From: Anaerovorax sp. IOR16
GTDB lineage: Bacteria; Bacillota; Clostridia; Peptostreptococcales; Anaerovoracaceae
Assembly: GCF_017168145.1 (NCBI RefSeq)
Contig: NZ_JADQTL010000011.1
Span: forward strand, 248,001 to 312,000
Direction of reading: 5' to 3'
DNA: 64,000 nt
Shown piece by piece: positions 42,661 to 51,213 of this stretch. Position 1 is the first letter of the stretch. Each line of letters opens with the position of its first letter. The notes beneath the pieces are model-generated. The model was not told where the DNA came from and did not search any database. It saw only the letters and a list, made by a program, of their open reading frames with translations. The position numbers were made by a program, and so were the translations under genes.

Positions 42661-43216
42661 ATGGCAGAAGGAAATGAACATCCTTGGATGATGCGTGCGA
42701 GGAATTACTGCAGACAGAATTGTATTTTTCTGTGATTTGCTTTAAAAGAAGGATGCTTTCCGATTTAATCATATCGTTTGCATAAATTCCCTTGCCGGCA
42801 TATTCAATTGCTTTTTGAGAAAGGTGTGCAGCCTCTGAATAATGATCAGATTCCAGCATTTTCTTTGAAAGACTCCGATAGGCGTAAGAAAACAGAGCAA
42901 AGAACTCATCCGAAAGCTCCGGGGGATAACTTTCTTCCATTTCAATGATTTTCTGATTCTCACCGTCTGAAAGGTATTTCTTTGCTGCAACAAGCTGGGA
43001 CAGTGCACCTTCGGTTGGGCTTGGCATAAGCTCATTGAGCGGTACTTCAAGGACAGCAGAAAGATATGCCAATGTTTTTATGGACGGTGTAGCACTTCCG
43101 TTTTCGATTTGACTTAACATATTCCGCGTAATAAAATCACCGACAAGCTCGCTTTGAGTCATCTTTTTGGCAATTCTAGCTTCTTTAATTCTTCTGCCCA
43201 ATTCAATCGAGTTCAT
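42659..43216 (-). CDS. XRE-family regulator with C-terminal helical domain
   Basis: 185 residues. The helix-turn-helix spans residues about 5-62 (GRRIKEARIAKKMTQSELVGDF, LSQIENGSATPSIKTLAYLS). The rest is helical, TPR-like (SDEFFALFSYAYRSLSKKMLESDHYSEAAHLSQKAIEYAG), probably for dimerisation or ligand sensing. Its promoter and that of the divergent NfeD-flotillin operon carry the same operator, so it most likely represses itself and that operon. Confidence 0.87.
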   Translation of the reverse strand: MNSIELGRRIKEARIAKKMTQSELVGDFITRNMLSQIENGSATPSIKTLAYLSAVLEVPLNELMPSPTEGALSQLVAAKKYLSDGENQKIIEMEESYPPELSDEFFALFSYAYRSLSKKMLESDHYSEAAHLSQKAIEYAGKGIYANDMIKSESILLLKQITEKYNSVCSNSSHASSKDVHFLLP

Positions 43217-43232
43217 ACAATCACCTTAATAC

Positions 43233-43247
43233 GTAAATATAATTTAC
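43233..43247. promoter_or_regulatory. Operator at the XRE regulator promoter
   Basis: GTAAAT-ATA-ATTTAC, a perfect dyad starting 4 bases after the -10 box of the minus-strand promoter. The same motif occurs at 43351-43367. Confidence 0.7.
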
Positions 43248-43251
43248 CTAA

Positions 43252-43280
43252 ATTTTATCAGATTTTAGTTGAAAAATCAA
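43252..43280 (-). promoter_or_regulatory. Promoter of the XRE regulator gene
   Basis: On the minus strand: TTGATT (43280-43275), 17-base spacer, TAAAAT (43257-43252). Confidence 0.65.
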
Positions 43281-43318
43281 TAATTTTTAGTAGTATTATT
43301 ACAATTTAAAGGTTGATG

Positions 43319-43347
43319 TTGACAGAAATTACAAATAAATATATAAT
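43319..43347 (+). promoter_or_regulatory. Promoter of the NfeD-flotillin operon
   Basis: TTGACA (43319-43324), 17-base spacer, TATAAT (43342-43347), a full consensus promoter. Confidence 0.82.
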
Positions 43348-43350
43348 GAT

Positions 43351-43367
43351 GGTAAATGTGATTTACC
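43351..43367. promoter_or_regulatory. Operator at the NfeD-flotillin promoter
   Basis: GGTAAAT-GTG-ATTTACC, a perfect 17-base dyad 3 bases after the -10 box and over the expected start point. The core is identical to the dyad at the XRE promoter. Confidence 0.72.
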
Positions 43368-43482
43368 TTTGTGAGATTGAATTTCTTTATTTCTTCATTT
43401 TATTTATGGTAATATATGGAAAATTATTTTAACATAGGAATTTTACAAGAAATATTTGATAATTGACCAAGGAGGGAACTAT

Positions 43483-44142
43483 ATGGTTGAGTGGTGGAAC
43501 GGACTGGATGAGGTGCTGAAAATTTTATATTGCATTGCAATACCAGCAACTTTAATTTTGGTTATTCAAACGATCCTTTCTCTGGTGGGCGGGTTTGAAG
43601 GCGGTGCGGGCATTGATTTCAGCGATACCTCCGGAATTGATTTTGATGGAGGATCTGATATCAGTGATCTTTCCGATGCATCGGATTTAGGAGGGCACAA
43701 CTTTTTCGGTGATGGCGGAAATCCTGCAGATTTTTCGATTATGAGTATGTTTACGGTGCAGGGTATCGTAACCTTTTTAACGGTGATGGGATGGACCTCT
43801 ATTGTAGCGATCGGTTCGGGTACTCCAGCGGCATTCAGCATTATTGTAGGCATTGCACTTGGCTTTGTATCTATGTTTGTGGTGGCAAAGCTGATTCATA
43901 TTTCCGGAAAGCTTACAGAGAATGGGACTTTAAATTTGAAAAATGCAATTGGTGAAAACGGAAAAGTATACATACCAATTCCGGCGGAAGCTACCGGTGA
44001 AGGAAAAGTTACTCTCTATTTACAGGGGAGATATACGGAATGCGAGGCGATTACATTTGAAAAAGAACAAATTCGCACAGGGACAATGGTGAGGATAACC
44101 GATGTAAGAAACGGGGTCCTTATTGTAGAAATAGATAAATAA
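43483..44142 (+). CDS. NfeD-like membrane protein with OB-fold tail
   Basis: 219 residues. Helices at about 13-36 and 85-140 are separated by an unusual Gly/Asp/Ser-rich acidic loop (about 38-80). The C-terminal soluble part (GENGKVYIPIPAEATGEGKVTLYL ... GVLIVEIDK) is an OB-like beta-barrel as in NfeD/YuaF. In Bacillus, YuaF pairs with flotillin YuaG in membrane microdomains. ATG 43483 follows AAGGAGG; TTG 43456 has no site. The flotillin gene follows 26 bases on. Confidence 0.85.
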   Translation: MVEWWNGLDEVLKILYCIAIPATLILVIQTILSLVGGFEGGAGIDFSDTSGIDFDGGSDISDLSDASDLGGHNFFGDGGNPADFSIMSMFTVQGIVTFLTVMGWTSIVAIGSGTPAAFSIIVGIALGFVSMFVVAKLIHISGKLTENGTLNLKNAIGENGKVYIPIPAEATGEGKVTLYLQGRYTECEAITFEKEQIRTGTMVRITDVRNGVLIVEIDK

Positions 44143-44168
44143 TGTAAAGGAAAAAGGGAGGAAATTTT

Positions 44169-45659
44169 ATGGGAATCCAAGTTTTAGTCGCAGTATGCAT
44201 CATCGCGGTAATCCTGCTTGCAACCATTATTATCATCTTGTCACGGTATCGAAAGTGTCCGTCTGATAAGGTAATGGTTATTTATGGTAAAGTCGGATCG
44301 GATAAGGATGGGCAGGCAAGGAGTGCAAGGTGCATTCATGGAGGTGCTGCATTTATTATTCCGGTTTTACAGTCTTATCAGTATTTGGATCTGACGCCGA
44401 TTTCAATAAGTGTAGACTTAACACAGGCTCTTTCAAAGCAGAACATTCGTATTGATGTTCCATCTAGATTTACAGTTGGTATTTCAACGGAAGCGGGAGT
44501 TATGCAAAATGCGGCGGAACGGCTTTTGGGACTCGGGCTGAAAGAAATTCAGGAACTTGCAAAGGATATTATCTTTGGGCAGCTTCGTTTGGTCATAGCA
44601 ACTATGGACATTGAAGAAATCAACACGGATAGAGACAAGTTCTTACTTGCTGTATCAAATAATGTAGAAATTGAACTTAAGAAAATCGGTCTAAGGCTTA
44701 TTAACGTGAATGTTACCGATATCAATGATGAATCCGGCTATATTGAAGCACTTGGAAAGGAAGCTGCCGCAAAAGCAATCAATGATGCAAAGAAGAGTGT
44801 GGCAGAAAAAAATAGAGACGGTGAAATTGGTCAGGCCAATGCACATAGAGATCAGCGTATCAGCGTAGCGGCTGCAAATGCATCTGCCGTTGATGGTGAA
44901 AATACTGCGAAAGTTGAAATTTCTCAGTCAGAAGCAAGACGTAGGGAAAAGGAAGCGGAAGCACTAAAGATTGCTACGGCAGCAGAAGCAGTTCAAGCAG
45001 CTAGGGCAAAGCAGGAAGCCTATATTGCACAGCAAGAAGCAGAAAATACTCGTGCAGAATTAGAAAAGGCGACTCAGACCGCTGATGTTATCGTGGCGGC
45101 GCAGATTGCAAAGGAGCAGGCTGAAATTGCAGCAGAGGCAGAAGCAGAAGTAATGAGACGCAGGGCTCGCGGTGAAGCGGATGCCATTTTTGCGAAGATG
45201 GATGCAGAAGCCCGCGGTTCAAGAGAAATCCTTGCAAAACAGGCAGAAGGTATGAAGTTGTTAGTCGAAGCGGCAGGACAAAACGCAGATTCAGCAGTTA
45301 AGCTCATTATTGCAGATAAGTTAGAAGAGCTGACTAGAATTCAAGTTGAAGCAATTAAGAACATCAAGATCGATAAAATTACCGTTTGGGATAGCAATGG
45401 CAGCAATGATCAGGGAAAAACCTCAACTGCAAACTTTTTATCTGGGTTGCTGAAATCCATACCGCCGATGAATGAATTGTTTCAACAGGCTGGAATGGAG
45501 CTGCCAGAATTACTTGGTAAGGAGCTTAAGAGAATGCAGGAAGTCGAAGCTATTGAAGAAAATCCGGAAGATTATGCTGAAACAGACATAAAAGAGTCTG
45601 AAGGCTCAGAGGTTACATACGAGGATAGTGCCGCAGGGGAAGGCAAACTTAAGATGTAA
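44169..45659 (+). CDS. Flotillin-like SPFH-domain protein
   Basis: 496 residues. An N-terminal membrane hairpin (VAVCIIAVILLATIIIIL), SPFH domain (about 30-190; KCPSDKVMVIYG, GGAAFIIPVLQSYQYLDLTPISI), then a long Ala/Glu-rich coiled coil (about 195-385) typical of flotillins, and an acidic tail. Flotillins scaffold membrane microdomains and oligomerise. Encoded with NfeD, its usual partner, and controlled by the XRE regulator (inference from shared operator). Confidence 0.93.
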   Translation: MGIQVLVAVCIIAVILLATIIIILSRYRKCPSDKVMVIYGKVGSDKDGQARSARCIHGGAAFIIPVLQSYQYLDLTPISISVDLTQALSKQNIRIDVPSRFTVGISTEAGVMQNAAERLLGLGLKEIQELAKDIIFGQLRLVIATMDIEEINTDRDKFLLAVSNNVEIELKKIGLRLINVNVTDINDESGYIEALGKEAAAKAINDAKKSVAEKNRDGEIGQANAHRDQRISVAAANASAVDGENTAKVEISQSEARRREKEAEALKIATAAEAVQAARAKQEAYIAQQEAENTRAELEKATQTADVIVAAQIAKEQAEIAAEAEAEVMRRRARGEADAIFAKMDAEARGSREILAKQAEGMKLLVEAAGQNADSAVKLIIADKLEELTRIQVEAIKNIKIDKITVWDSNGSNDQGKTSTANFLSGLLKSIPPMNELFQQAGMELPELLGKELKRMQEVEAIEENPEDYAETDIKESEGSEVTYEDSAAGEGKLKM

Positions 45660-45771
45660 GTTTCAGATCAGACATTTCAAACGGGGTATAAAAAGGTTTT
45701 TGAAAACCATATATAAATAAAAAGAACGCAGCTTGCTAAAACGATTTGCAGTTTAGTTGGATTGCGAAGAT

Positions 45772-45819
45772 AACCTCCGAAGCGATGTAATCGAATTACG
45801 TCGCTTCGGAGGTTTTTTA
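45772..45819 (+). terminator. Strong terminator after the flotillin gene
   Basis: About 20-bp arms beginning AACCTCCGAAGCGA (45772) and ending TCGCTTCGGAGGTT, then a T run. Confidence 0.92.
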
Positions 45820-45903
45820 TGATTTTTACCGGAAATAAAGTATAGATTTTCTAGACTTAGAGAAGCTAAATAAATAGGAAAAACTTATTTGAGGAGGTTT
45901 TAA

Positions 45904-47550
45904 ATGGAAAGTCAAATGTTTTGTTATCAGTGTGAACAAACATTAGGTGGAAAAGGCTGTGTAAAATCTGGTGTCTGCGGTAAAAATGCAACCGTTGCTA
46001 ATTTACAGGATGTCTTAATTCATGAATTAAAAGGAATTGGGTATTATGGTCAAAAAAATTTAGAAAAAGGATTAAAAATTAAAAGTGAGATTAATAAATT
46101 TGTAGTTGACAGTATGTTTGCTACTCTAACGAATGTAAATTTTGATCCAACTAGATTTGTAGAATACATTAAAAAAGCGGAGGAAATAAAAGAAGAACTC
46201 AAAAATAGTGCCGGAGATCTAGAGAATGTACCTGATGCAGCAAACTATAAAGCCCCAGATTCATTAGCGGAGATGGAGGAAGAGGCAAAAAATGTAGGTA
46301 TAATGGCAGATCAAAATTTAGATATGGATATTCGGTCTTTAAGAGAATTATTAATCTATGCATTTAAAGGAATGGCTGCGTATGCACATCACGCTTATAT
46401 TTTAGGTAAATTTGATGATGAGGTAAATCATTTCTTTTACAAAGGATTAGCCGGTACAATTGATGACAGCTTAACGGTGGAAGATCTATTGAATCTTAAT
46501 ATGGAACTTGGTAATACAAATCTTAAATGTATGGAATTATTGGATTCTGCGGCTACCGCAACTTATGGAAATCCAGAACCGACAGAGGTATTAATTACGA
46601 AGAAAAAAGGACCGTTTATTATTGTATCTGGGCATGATTATAAAGATTTAAAAGAATTGTTAGAGCAAACAGAAGGCAAAGGGATCAATATATATACACA
46701 TTGTGAAATGCTTCCTGCCAACGCTTATCCCGAATTGAAAAAGCATAAACATTTAGTAGGAAATTACGGAGGGGCATGGCAGAAGCAGCAGGATGAATTT
46801 GATGGAATTCCGGGATGCATTTTGATGACGACAAATTGTGTACAAAAACCGCGAGACAGCTATAAAGATCGCTTGTTTACAACAAGCATTGTAGGTATGC
46901 CGGATTGTCCTCATATAGAAGAAGCAAACGGCAGAAAAGATTTTACGCAAATTATTGAAAAAGCATTGGAGCTAGGTGGCTGGCAGGAGGATGAACCGGA
47001 AAAAAGAATTACAATCGGTTTTGCACACAATGCTATATTAAGTCATGCGAGTGAAATTGTACAAGCAGTGAAAGATGGAAAAATAAGACACTTCTTCTTA
47101 ATTGGAGGCTGTGATGGTGCAAGACCGGGAAGAAATTATTATACGGAGTTTGCGGAAAAAACGCCTAAGGATACGATTATATTAACGTTAGCCTGTGGAA
47201 AATTCCGTTTCAACAAACTTGATTTGGGAACGGTTGCCGGATTCCCTAAAGTTCTTGATTGCGGTCAATGCAGCGATTCTTATTCTGCAATAAAGGTTGC
47301 AAGCGCACTTGCAGAGGCATTTCATTGCGGAGTGAATGAATTACCGCTTTCTTTGGTTTTGTCATGGTACGAACAAAAAGCAGTGGGAATTCTTCTTGCG
47401 CTATTAGCTCTCGGTATCAAAGACATTCGTCTAGGGCCTACACTGCCTGCGTTCTTATCGCCTAATGTCATGCAAGTATTGGTTGATAAATTTGGTTTAA
47501 AACCGATTTCAACACCACAGCAAGATCTTGAAGCGATACTCGGAGATTAA
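45904..47550 (+). CDS. hcp: Hybrid-cluster protein / hydroxylamine reductase
   Basis: 548 residues, type I form of strict anaerobes. Cubane cluster ligands C7, C10, C19 and C25 (C-x2-C-x8-C-x5-C). Hybrid-cluster region motifs: VSGHDYKDL, IYTHCEMLPANAYPELKKH, MTTNCVQKP, GGCDGARPGRNYY, LACGKFRFN and DCGQCSDSYSAI. Reduces NO and/or hydroxylamine; central to nitrosative stress defence. Start ATG follows GAGGAGG. No Crp/Fnr-type dyad like that at 13654 is visible upstream. Confidence 0.96.
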   Translation: MESQMFCYQCEQTLGGKGCVKSGVCGKNATVANLQDVLIHELKGIGYYGQKNLEKGLKIKSEINKFVVDSMFATLTNVNFDPTRFVEYIKKAEEIKEELKNSAGDLENVPDAANYKAPDSLAEMEEEAKNVGIMADQNLDMDIRSLRELLIYAFKGMAAYAHHAYILGKFDDEVNHFFYKGLAGTIDDSLTVEDLLNLNMELGNTNLKCMELLDSAATATYGNPEPTEVLITKKKGPFIIVSGHDYKDLKELLEQTEGKGINIYTHCEMLPANAYPELKKHKHLVGNYGGAWQKQQDEFDGIPGCILMTTNCVQKPRDSYKDRLFTTSIVGMPDCPHIEEANGRKDFTQIIEKALELGGWQEDEPEKRITIGFAHNAILSHASEIVQAVKDGKIRHFFLIGGCDGARPGRNYYTEFAEKTPKDTIILTLACGKFRFNKLDLGTVAGFPKVLDCGQCSDSYSAIKVASALAEAFHCGVNELPLSLVLSWYEQKAVGILLALLALGIKDIRLGPTLPAFLSPNVMQVLVDKFGLKPISTPQQDLEAILGD

Positions 47551-47570
47551 AAGATAAATATGATATAAAT

Positions 47571-47606
47571 AAATAGGGTATTAAAATTGAATGCCCTATT
47601 TGTTTT
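47571..47606 (+). terminator. Terminator after hcp
   Basis: AAATAGGGTATT / AATGCCCTATTT arms, then TGTTTT. Confidence 0.82.
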
Positions 47607-47676
47607 AAAACGGCTTCTCGTTCTATATAATGTAATAATTAATATATTGTGGAGAAGAAATTAAGGAGGATTTGTA

Positions 47677-48639
47677 GTGGTAAATAAAATAAAGGAATTA
47701 GCAATACTTATTGTTTTTGTAATTATTTTATTCCTATTGCCATTACACTATCAACATTCAGATAGCGCATATATGGTGATGGGAGGCAAACTGAATGTTG
47801 CATTAAACGAAAGTGATGAAAAGAAAACATTAAATGAAAAAATGGATGTTGAAAAGTACTTCCGGCCATCAAAGTTACTGATTCTCAATGATAAAGACAT
47901 AAATGACTCAATTTATCATTTCCATGGTAAAGATTTTTCTGAAATTAAATTGCCGGGTTCTTTGCTTAAAACAGAAGAAGAAACCATAATCAATTATTTT
48001 AGTGTCCTACGAGAAGCTGCCAATCCACAAGACGATACGATGACCGGTTGTGGAACAATCGGTAATGCGACATCCCCTTATCCAACTGCCTATAACTTTT
48101 TATCGTCTGACTATCAAGCAAAACTATCCTATAAGCACTATGTTGAGACATTTAAAAATATACTCCATATTAATTTAATCAAATTAAGAAAGGTACCGGT
48201 TTATGGTTATCCGGATACGCTGAGATATTTTATAGAAATAGAAGCAATTGAAGGCTCTGACAAAGCAATTGGTTATTTTGCTTATTATTATGGATTTGTT
48301 AATCTTATTGAGGAAGAGAGTTTGTACAAAATTTCTAAAATTGATTTCTTTGGGGAAAATTATTTATGTGCACCGTATCATGGATGGTCTTACGATGCAG
48401 AAGCAGTAGTGGATATTAAATATGGAGATTGGTGCGATTTAGTAAAAGAGAGGTATCCAACACAGCAAAACGATTTTATAAAAAAGGTTTGTTTTAAAGG
48501 AACAGATGGAAATGATTATTGCATAGAATTTTATCAATTAACGAACGATACCGATATTGAAATTGCACAATATATAAAAAGAGAAGGTCAAGATTGGGAA
48601 TTAATAAAACTTGATCCAAATCAATGTATAGATAATTAA
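47677..48639 (+). CDS. Exported or membrane-anchored protein of unknown function
   Basis: Not recognised. 320 residues with one N-terminal hydrophobic helix (ELAILIVFVIILFLLPLHY) and a long extracytoplasmic part. The middle contains DDTMTGCGTIGNATSPYPTA and later NYLCAPYHGWSYDAEAVVDI, with several cysteines that might pair. No lipobox is seen; the helix may be an uncleaved anchor. GTG 47677 follows AAGGAGG with 8-base spacing. It is flanked by terminators, so probably a single-gene unit. Confidence 0.68.
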   Translation: MVNKIKELAILIVFVIILFLLPLHYQHSDSAYMVMGGKLNVALNESDEKKTLNEKMDVEKYFRPSKLLILNDKDINDSIYHFHGKDFSEIKLPGSLLKTEEETIINYFSVLREAANPQDDTMTGCGTIGNATSPYPTAYNFLSSDYQAKLSYKHYVETFKNILHINLIKLRKVPVYGYPDTLRYFIEIEAIEGSDKAIGYFAYYYGFVNLIEEESLYKISKIDFFGENYLCAPYHGWSYDAEAVVDIKYGDWCDLVKERYPTQQNDFIKKVCFKGTDGNDYCIEFYQLTNDTDIEIAQYIKREGQDWELIKLDPNQCIDN

Positions 48640-48696
48640 AAAATAAATAAAATATATATTTAAAGAAAGAAAAAAGAAAATTTTTACAAATAAATA

Positions 48697-48725
48697 TTGA
48701 CAATTTTCAATAAAAATAATACATT
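48697..48725 (+). promoter_or_regulatory. Promoter of an unassigned leader RNA
   Basis: TTGACA (48697-48702), 17-base spacer, TACATT (48720-48725), with a structured stretch and terminator downstream. Confidence 0.55.
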
Positions 48726-48731
48726 AATACT

Positions 48732-48860
48732 AATTAGATATAAATATTTACATTTTTTTATGTGAGTTGGAAATGTTAATAAATTCCTTGTATTTGGGCA
48801 CCTTAGGAATTTTGAATGAGTGGTGCAACCGACCAACAATTTATTGTTGGTTTTTTTGTT
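48732..48860 (+). ncRNA. Candidate small RNA or riboswitch-like leader (class unknown)
   Basis: A stretch of about 130 bases between a good promoter and an intrinsic terminator, with no ORF preceded by a ribosome site. Visible stems: GGAA/TTCC (48769-48772, 48784-48787) and GCACC/GGTGC (48798-48802, 48822-48826). GTTGG at 48766-48770 could pair with the first terminator arm CCAAC (48833-48837), an antiterminator arrangement. I could not match it to a known riboswitch class. The chemoreceptor gene starts about 180 bases further on. Confidence 0.4.
48832..48858 (+). terminator. Intrinsic terminator upstream of the chemoreceptor gene
   Basis: ACCAACAAT / ATTGTTGGT arms (48832-48851) and a T7 run; it ends the leader RNA. 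Confidence 0.85.
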
Positions 48861-49041
48861 GCTTTCATAAATAATTAATTTCAGGGGATATAAAGAAGGA
48901 GGGTAGTGAGATATAAATTAACAAAGATAATACAAAGGAATAAGTAGAAGTCTATGTTTATATTAAGATTATAGAAAATATTAAAATAAAAATATTGATT
49001 TAATTTGGAGATATGTATGTAGTAATATAAGGAGCATTTTT

Positions 49042-51069
49042 ATGAAAAAAAAATTTGGCATTAAACAAAATCTATTAATATCAATATCACTCCTATTGTC
49101 TATTTCACTTATTGCAATTGCTATAACAGGATATATTATTTTTCAAAAAGAGCTATTGCAGCATAGTGAATTGCAAGTTAAAGAAACAATAGCTAAATAT
49201 GGTGAAGAGTTAGACGCTTGGCTTCTTTATCAAGGTACATTTGCTCAAAACTATTCAAATGCATTTTCGCAGTTTGAAGCATTGAGTATAGGACATGAAC
49301 AAAATAGTGAATATCTAAAAAAAATTTTTTCTACAAACTCTGATTTAATGGATTGCTACACTGGATACGAAAATAAGGAAATGTATGTTGCTGAGAACCC
49401 TGTTTCACAGGATTATGATTGTACAATACGTGATTGGTACAAAGCTGCAAAAGAAAAAATGAACGTGATCTATACAGAGCCTTATATCGATGCATCAACC
49501 GATAAAATGGTTATTACTGTTGCAGCACCTATTTTGAAAGATAATGAATTTGTTGGAGTTTTTGGTTTAGATATCGATGTTAATGCTCTTACAACGATAG
49601 CGTCAGGCATTAAGATTTACAATAATGGATATCCTGTTTTATTTGATGACAAGAATAATATTATCATTCATAAGGACAGCGAACTTATTCCGTTTGTAGA
49701 TAATTCCGGAAATGAACATAAAACAAATATTTCTGAAATTAAAGGCGACTACCAAAGTATGCTTGATTCATTAGAAGTTGGTTTGGCAATTTTTAAAGAA
49801 GGTCAGGATATGGATGGCAGTAATGTTATATTTGGTTTTACTAAATTAAAAACTACGCCATGGATTTTAGGTTATATTATCCCTAATTCTGAATATTATC
49901 ATGCGCTTAACAATTTGAAATACATAAATTTAATATTAGTTTTACTATTTTTAATCATTGGAAATGTAATAATGTGGTATTTGTTAATTAAGAATTTAAA
50001 GCCATTACAAAAAATTTCCGGCTTAGCGAGTGAAATGGCAAAAGGTAATCTTAATATAGATTTTACGCATGATGCTAATGATGAAATTGGGACATTATGT
50101 AATGCTTTAAACTTTTCAAGTAAAAGTATAAGTGGGTATGTAAGCGAAATTTCCAATATTCTAGAAAAGTTATCAAATGGTGACTTTAGAGTAAGTACTA
50201 CAAAAGAATATATCGGAGATTTTAAGAGTATAGAAAAATCCATTAAAAGATTTATAAGTAATATTTCTAATACTTTTTTACAGATTAATCAGGCATCAGA
50301 TCAAGTGTCAAGCGGTTCAAAGCAAGTATCCTTAGGCTCACAGGCCTTATCTCAAGGAGCAATGGAGCAAGCGAGCTCGATACAGGAATTGTCAGCAACA
50401 ATCACAGAAATTTCAGAGCAGGTTCAAAATAATGCGGACAATGCAAAGAATGTAAATGTGCAAGTTACGAATCAAGGTAGTCGTGTTGGTAAGTGCAATA
50501 AGCAAATGGACGAATTGACGGTAGCTATTTCGGATATTAGTCATAGATCTAATGAAATTGGTAAGATTATTAAAACCATCGATGATATTGCATTCCAGAC
50601 AAATATACTTGCTTTAAATGCTGCTGTTGAAGCGTCTCGTGCAGGAGCAGCAGGTAAGGGGTTTGCTGTTGTTGCAGATGAGGTACGCAATCTTGCCAGC
50701 AAATCAGCGGAAGCTGCCCAAAATACTACCATGTTAATTGGAGAAACGGTAAAGGCAGTAGAAAATGGTACAAAGATTGCGAGTGAAACGGCGCAATCTA
50801 TGTCGGAAGTTGTGAATGGTGCGAGCAAAGTAGTTTCAATTATAGGTGAAATAGCTCAAGCATCAGAAGTGCAGGCTTTAGCAATTTCAAAGGTCACATT
50901 GGGCGTTGATCAAGTATCCTCTGTAGTCCAAACCAATTCAGCAACAGCAGAAGAAAGTGCAGCTGCATCAGAAGAGTTAAGTGTACAAGCTCAATTACTA
51001 AAAGATTTAGTTGCTAAAGTTCAATTCAATGAAAATACTGGTGCTGATTTCAGTGATTTAGAAAAATAA
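49042..51069 (+). CDS. Methyl-accepting chemotaxis protein with double-Cache sensor
   Basis: 675 residues. Helix 1 (about 11-33), dCache_1 ligand domain (about 35-285), helix 2 (about 295-318), HAMP (about 318-370) and a signalling hairpin with the invariant tip [20 protein letters not shown]. The sensor contains RDWYKAA, YTEPYID and VFGLDID, matching the Arg-x-Trp-Tyr ... Tyr ... Asp pattern of amino-acid-binding dCache domains. It likely steers motility toward or away from an amino acid. Start ATG follows AAGGAG. Motility genes are not in this window. Confidence 0.94.
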   Translation: MKKKFGIKQNLLISISLLLSISLIAIAITGYIIFQKELLQHSELQVKETIAKYGEELDAWLLYQGTFAQNYSNAFSQFEALSIGHEQNSEYLKKIFSTNSDLMDCYTGYENKEMYVAENPVSQDYDCTIRDWYKAAKEKMNVIYTEPYIDASTDKMVITVAAPILKDNEFVGVFGLDIDVNALTTIASGIKIYNNGYPVLFDDKNNIIIHKDSELIPFVDNSGNEHKTNISEIKGDYQSMLDSLEVGLAIFKEGQDMDGSNVIFGFTKLKTTPWILGYIIPNSEYYHALNNLKYINLILVLLFLIIGNVIMWYLLIKNLKPLQKISGLASEMAKGNLNIDFTHDANDEIGTLCNALNFSSKSISGYVSEISNILEKLSNGDFRVSTTKEYIGDFKSIEKSIKRFISNISNTFLQINQASDQVSSGSKQVSLGSQALSQGAMEQASSIQELSATITEISEQVQNNADNAKNVNVQVTNQGSRVGKCNKQMDELTVAISDISHRSNEIGKIIKTIDDIAFQTNILALNAAVEASRAGAAGKGFAVVADEVRNLASKSAEAAQNTTMLIGETVKAVENGTKIASETAQSMSEVVNGASKVVSIIGEIAQASEVQALAISKVTLGVDQVSSVVQTNSATAEESAAASEELSVQAQLLKDLVAKVQFNENTGADFSDLEK

Positions 51070-51074
51070 AAATA

Positions 51075-51121
51075 AAACCTTTCGGATTAATGAAAAAGAT
51101 TAATTTGAAAGGTTTTTTTAT
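51075..51121 (+). terminator. Terminator after the chemoreceptor gene
   Basis: AAAACCTTTC / GAAAGGTTTT arms around an AT-rich inner stem, then a T run. Confidence 0.85.
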
Positions 51122-51213
51122 GGAAGATAAAATTGGATATATTACATTAAATTTGTAAATAATATCTAAATAAATCTTTATTTTAAATAAAATGAATAAG
51201 TAGGTATATAAAA

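Noticed and set aside
45772-45819. GTAAT-CGA-ATTAC inside the flotillin terminator as a Crp/Fnr site for hcp
   Set aside because: It is the loop-proximal part of a long terminator hairpin and does not match the GTAAC-N4-GTTAC dyad at 13654.
48811-48880. Possible leader peptide of about 20 codons before the chemoreceptor
   Set aside because: No ribosome site and it runs through the terminator hairpin.
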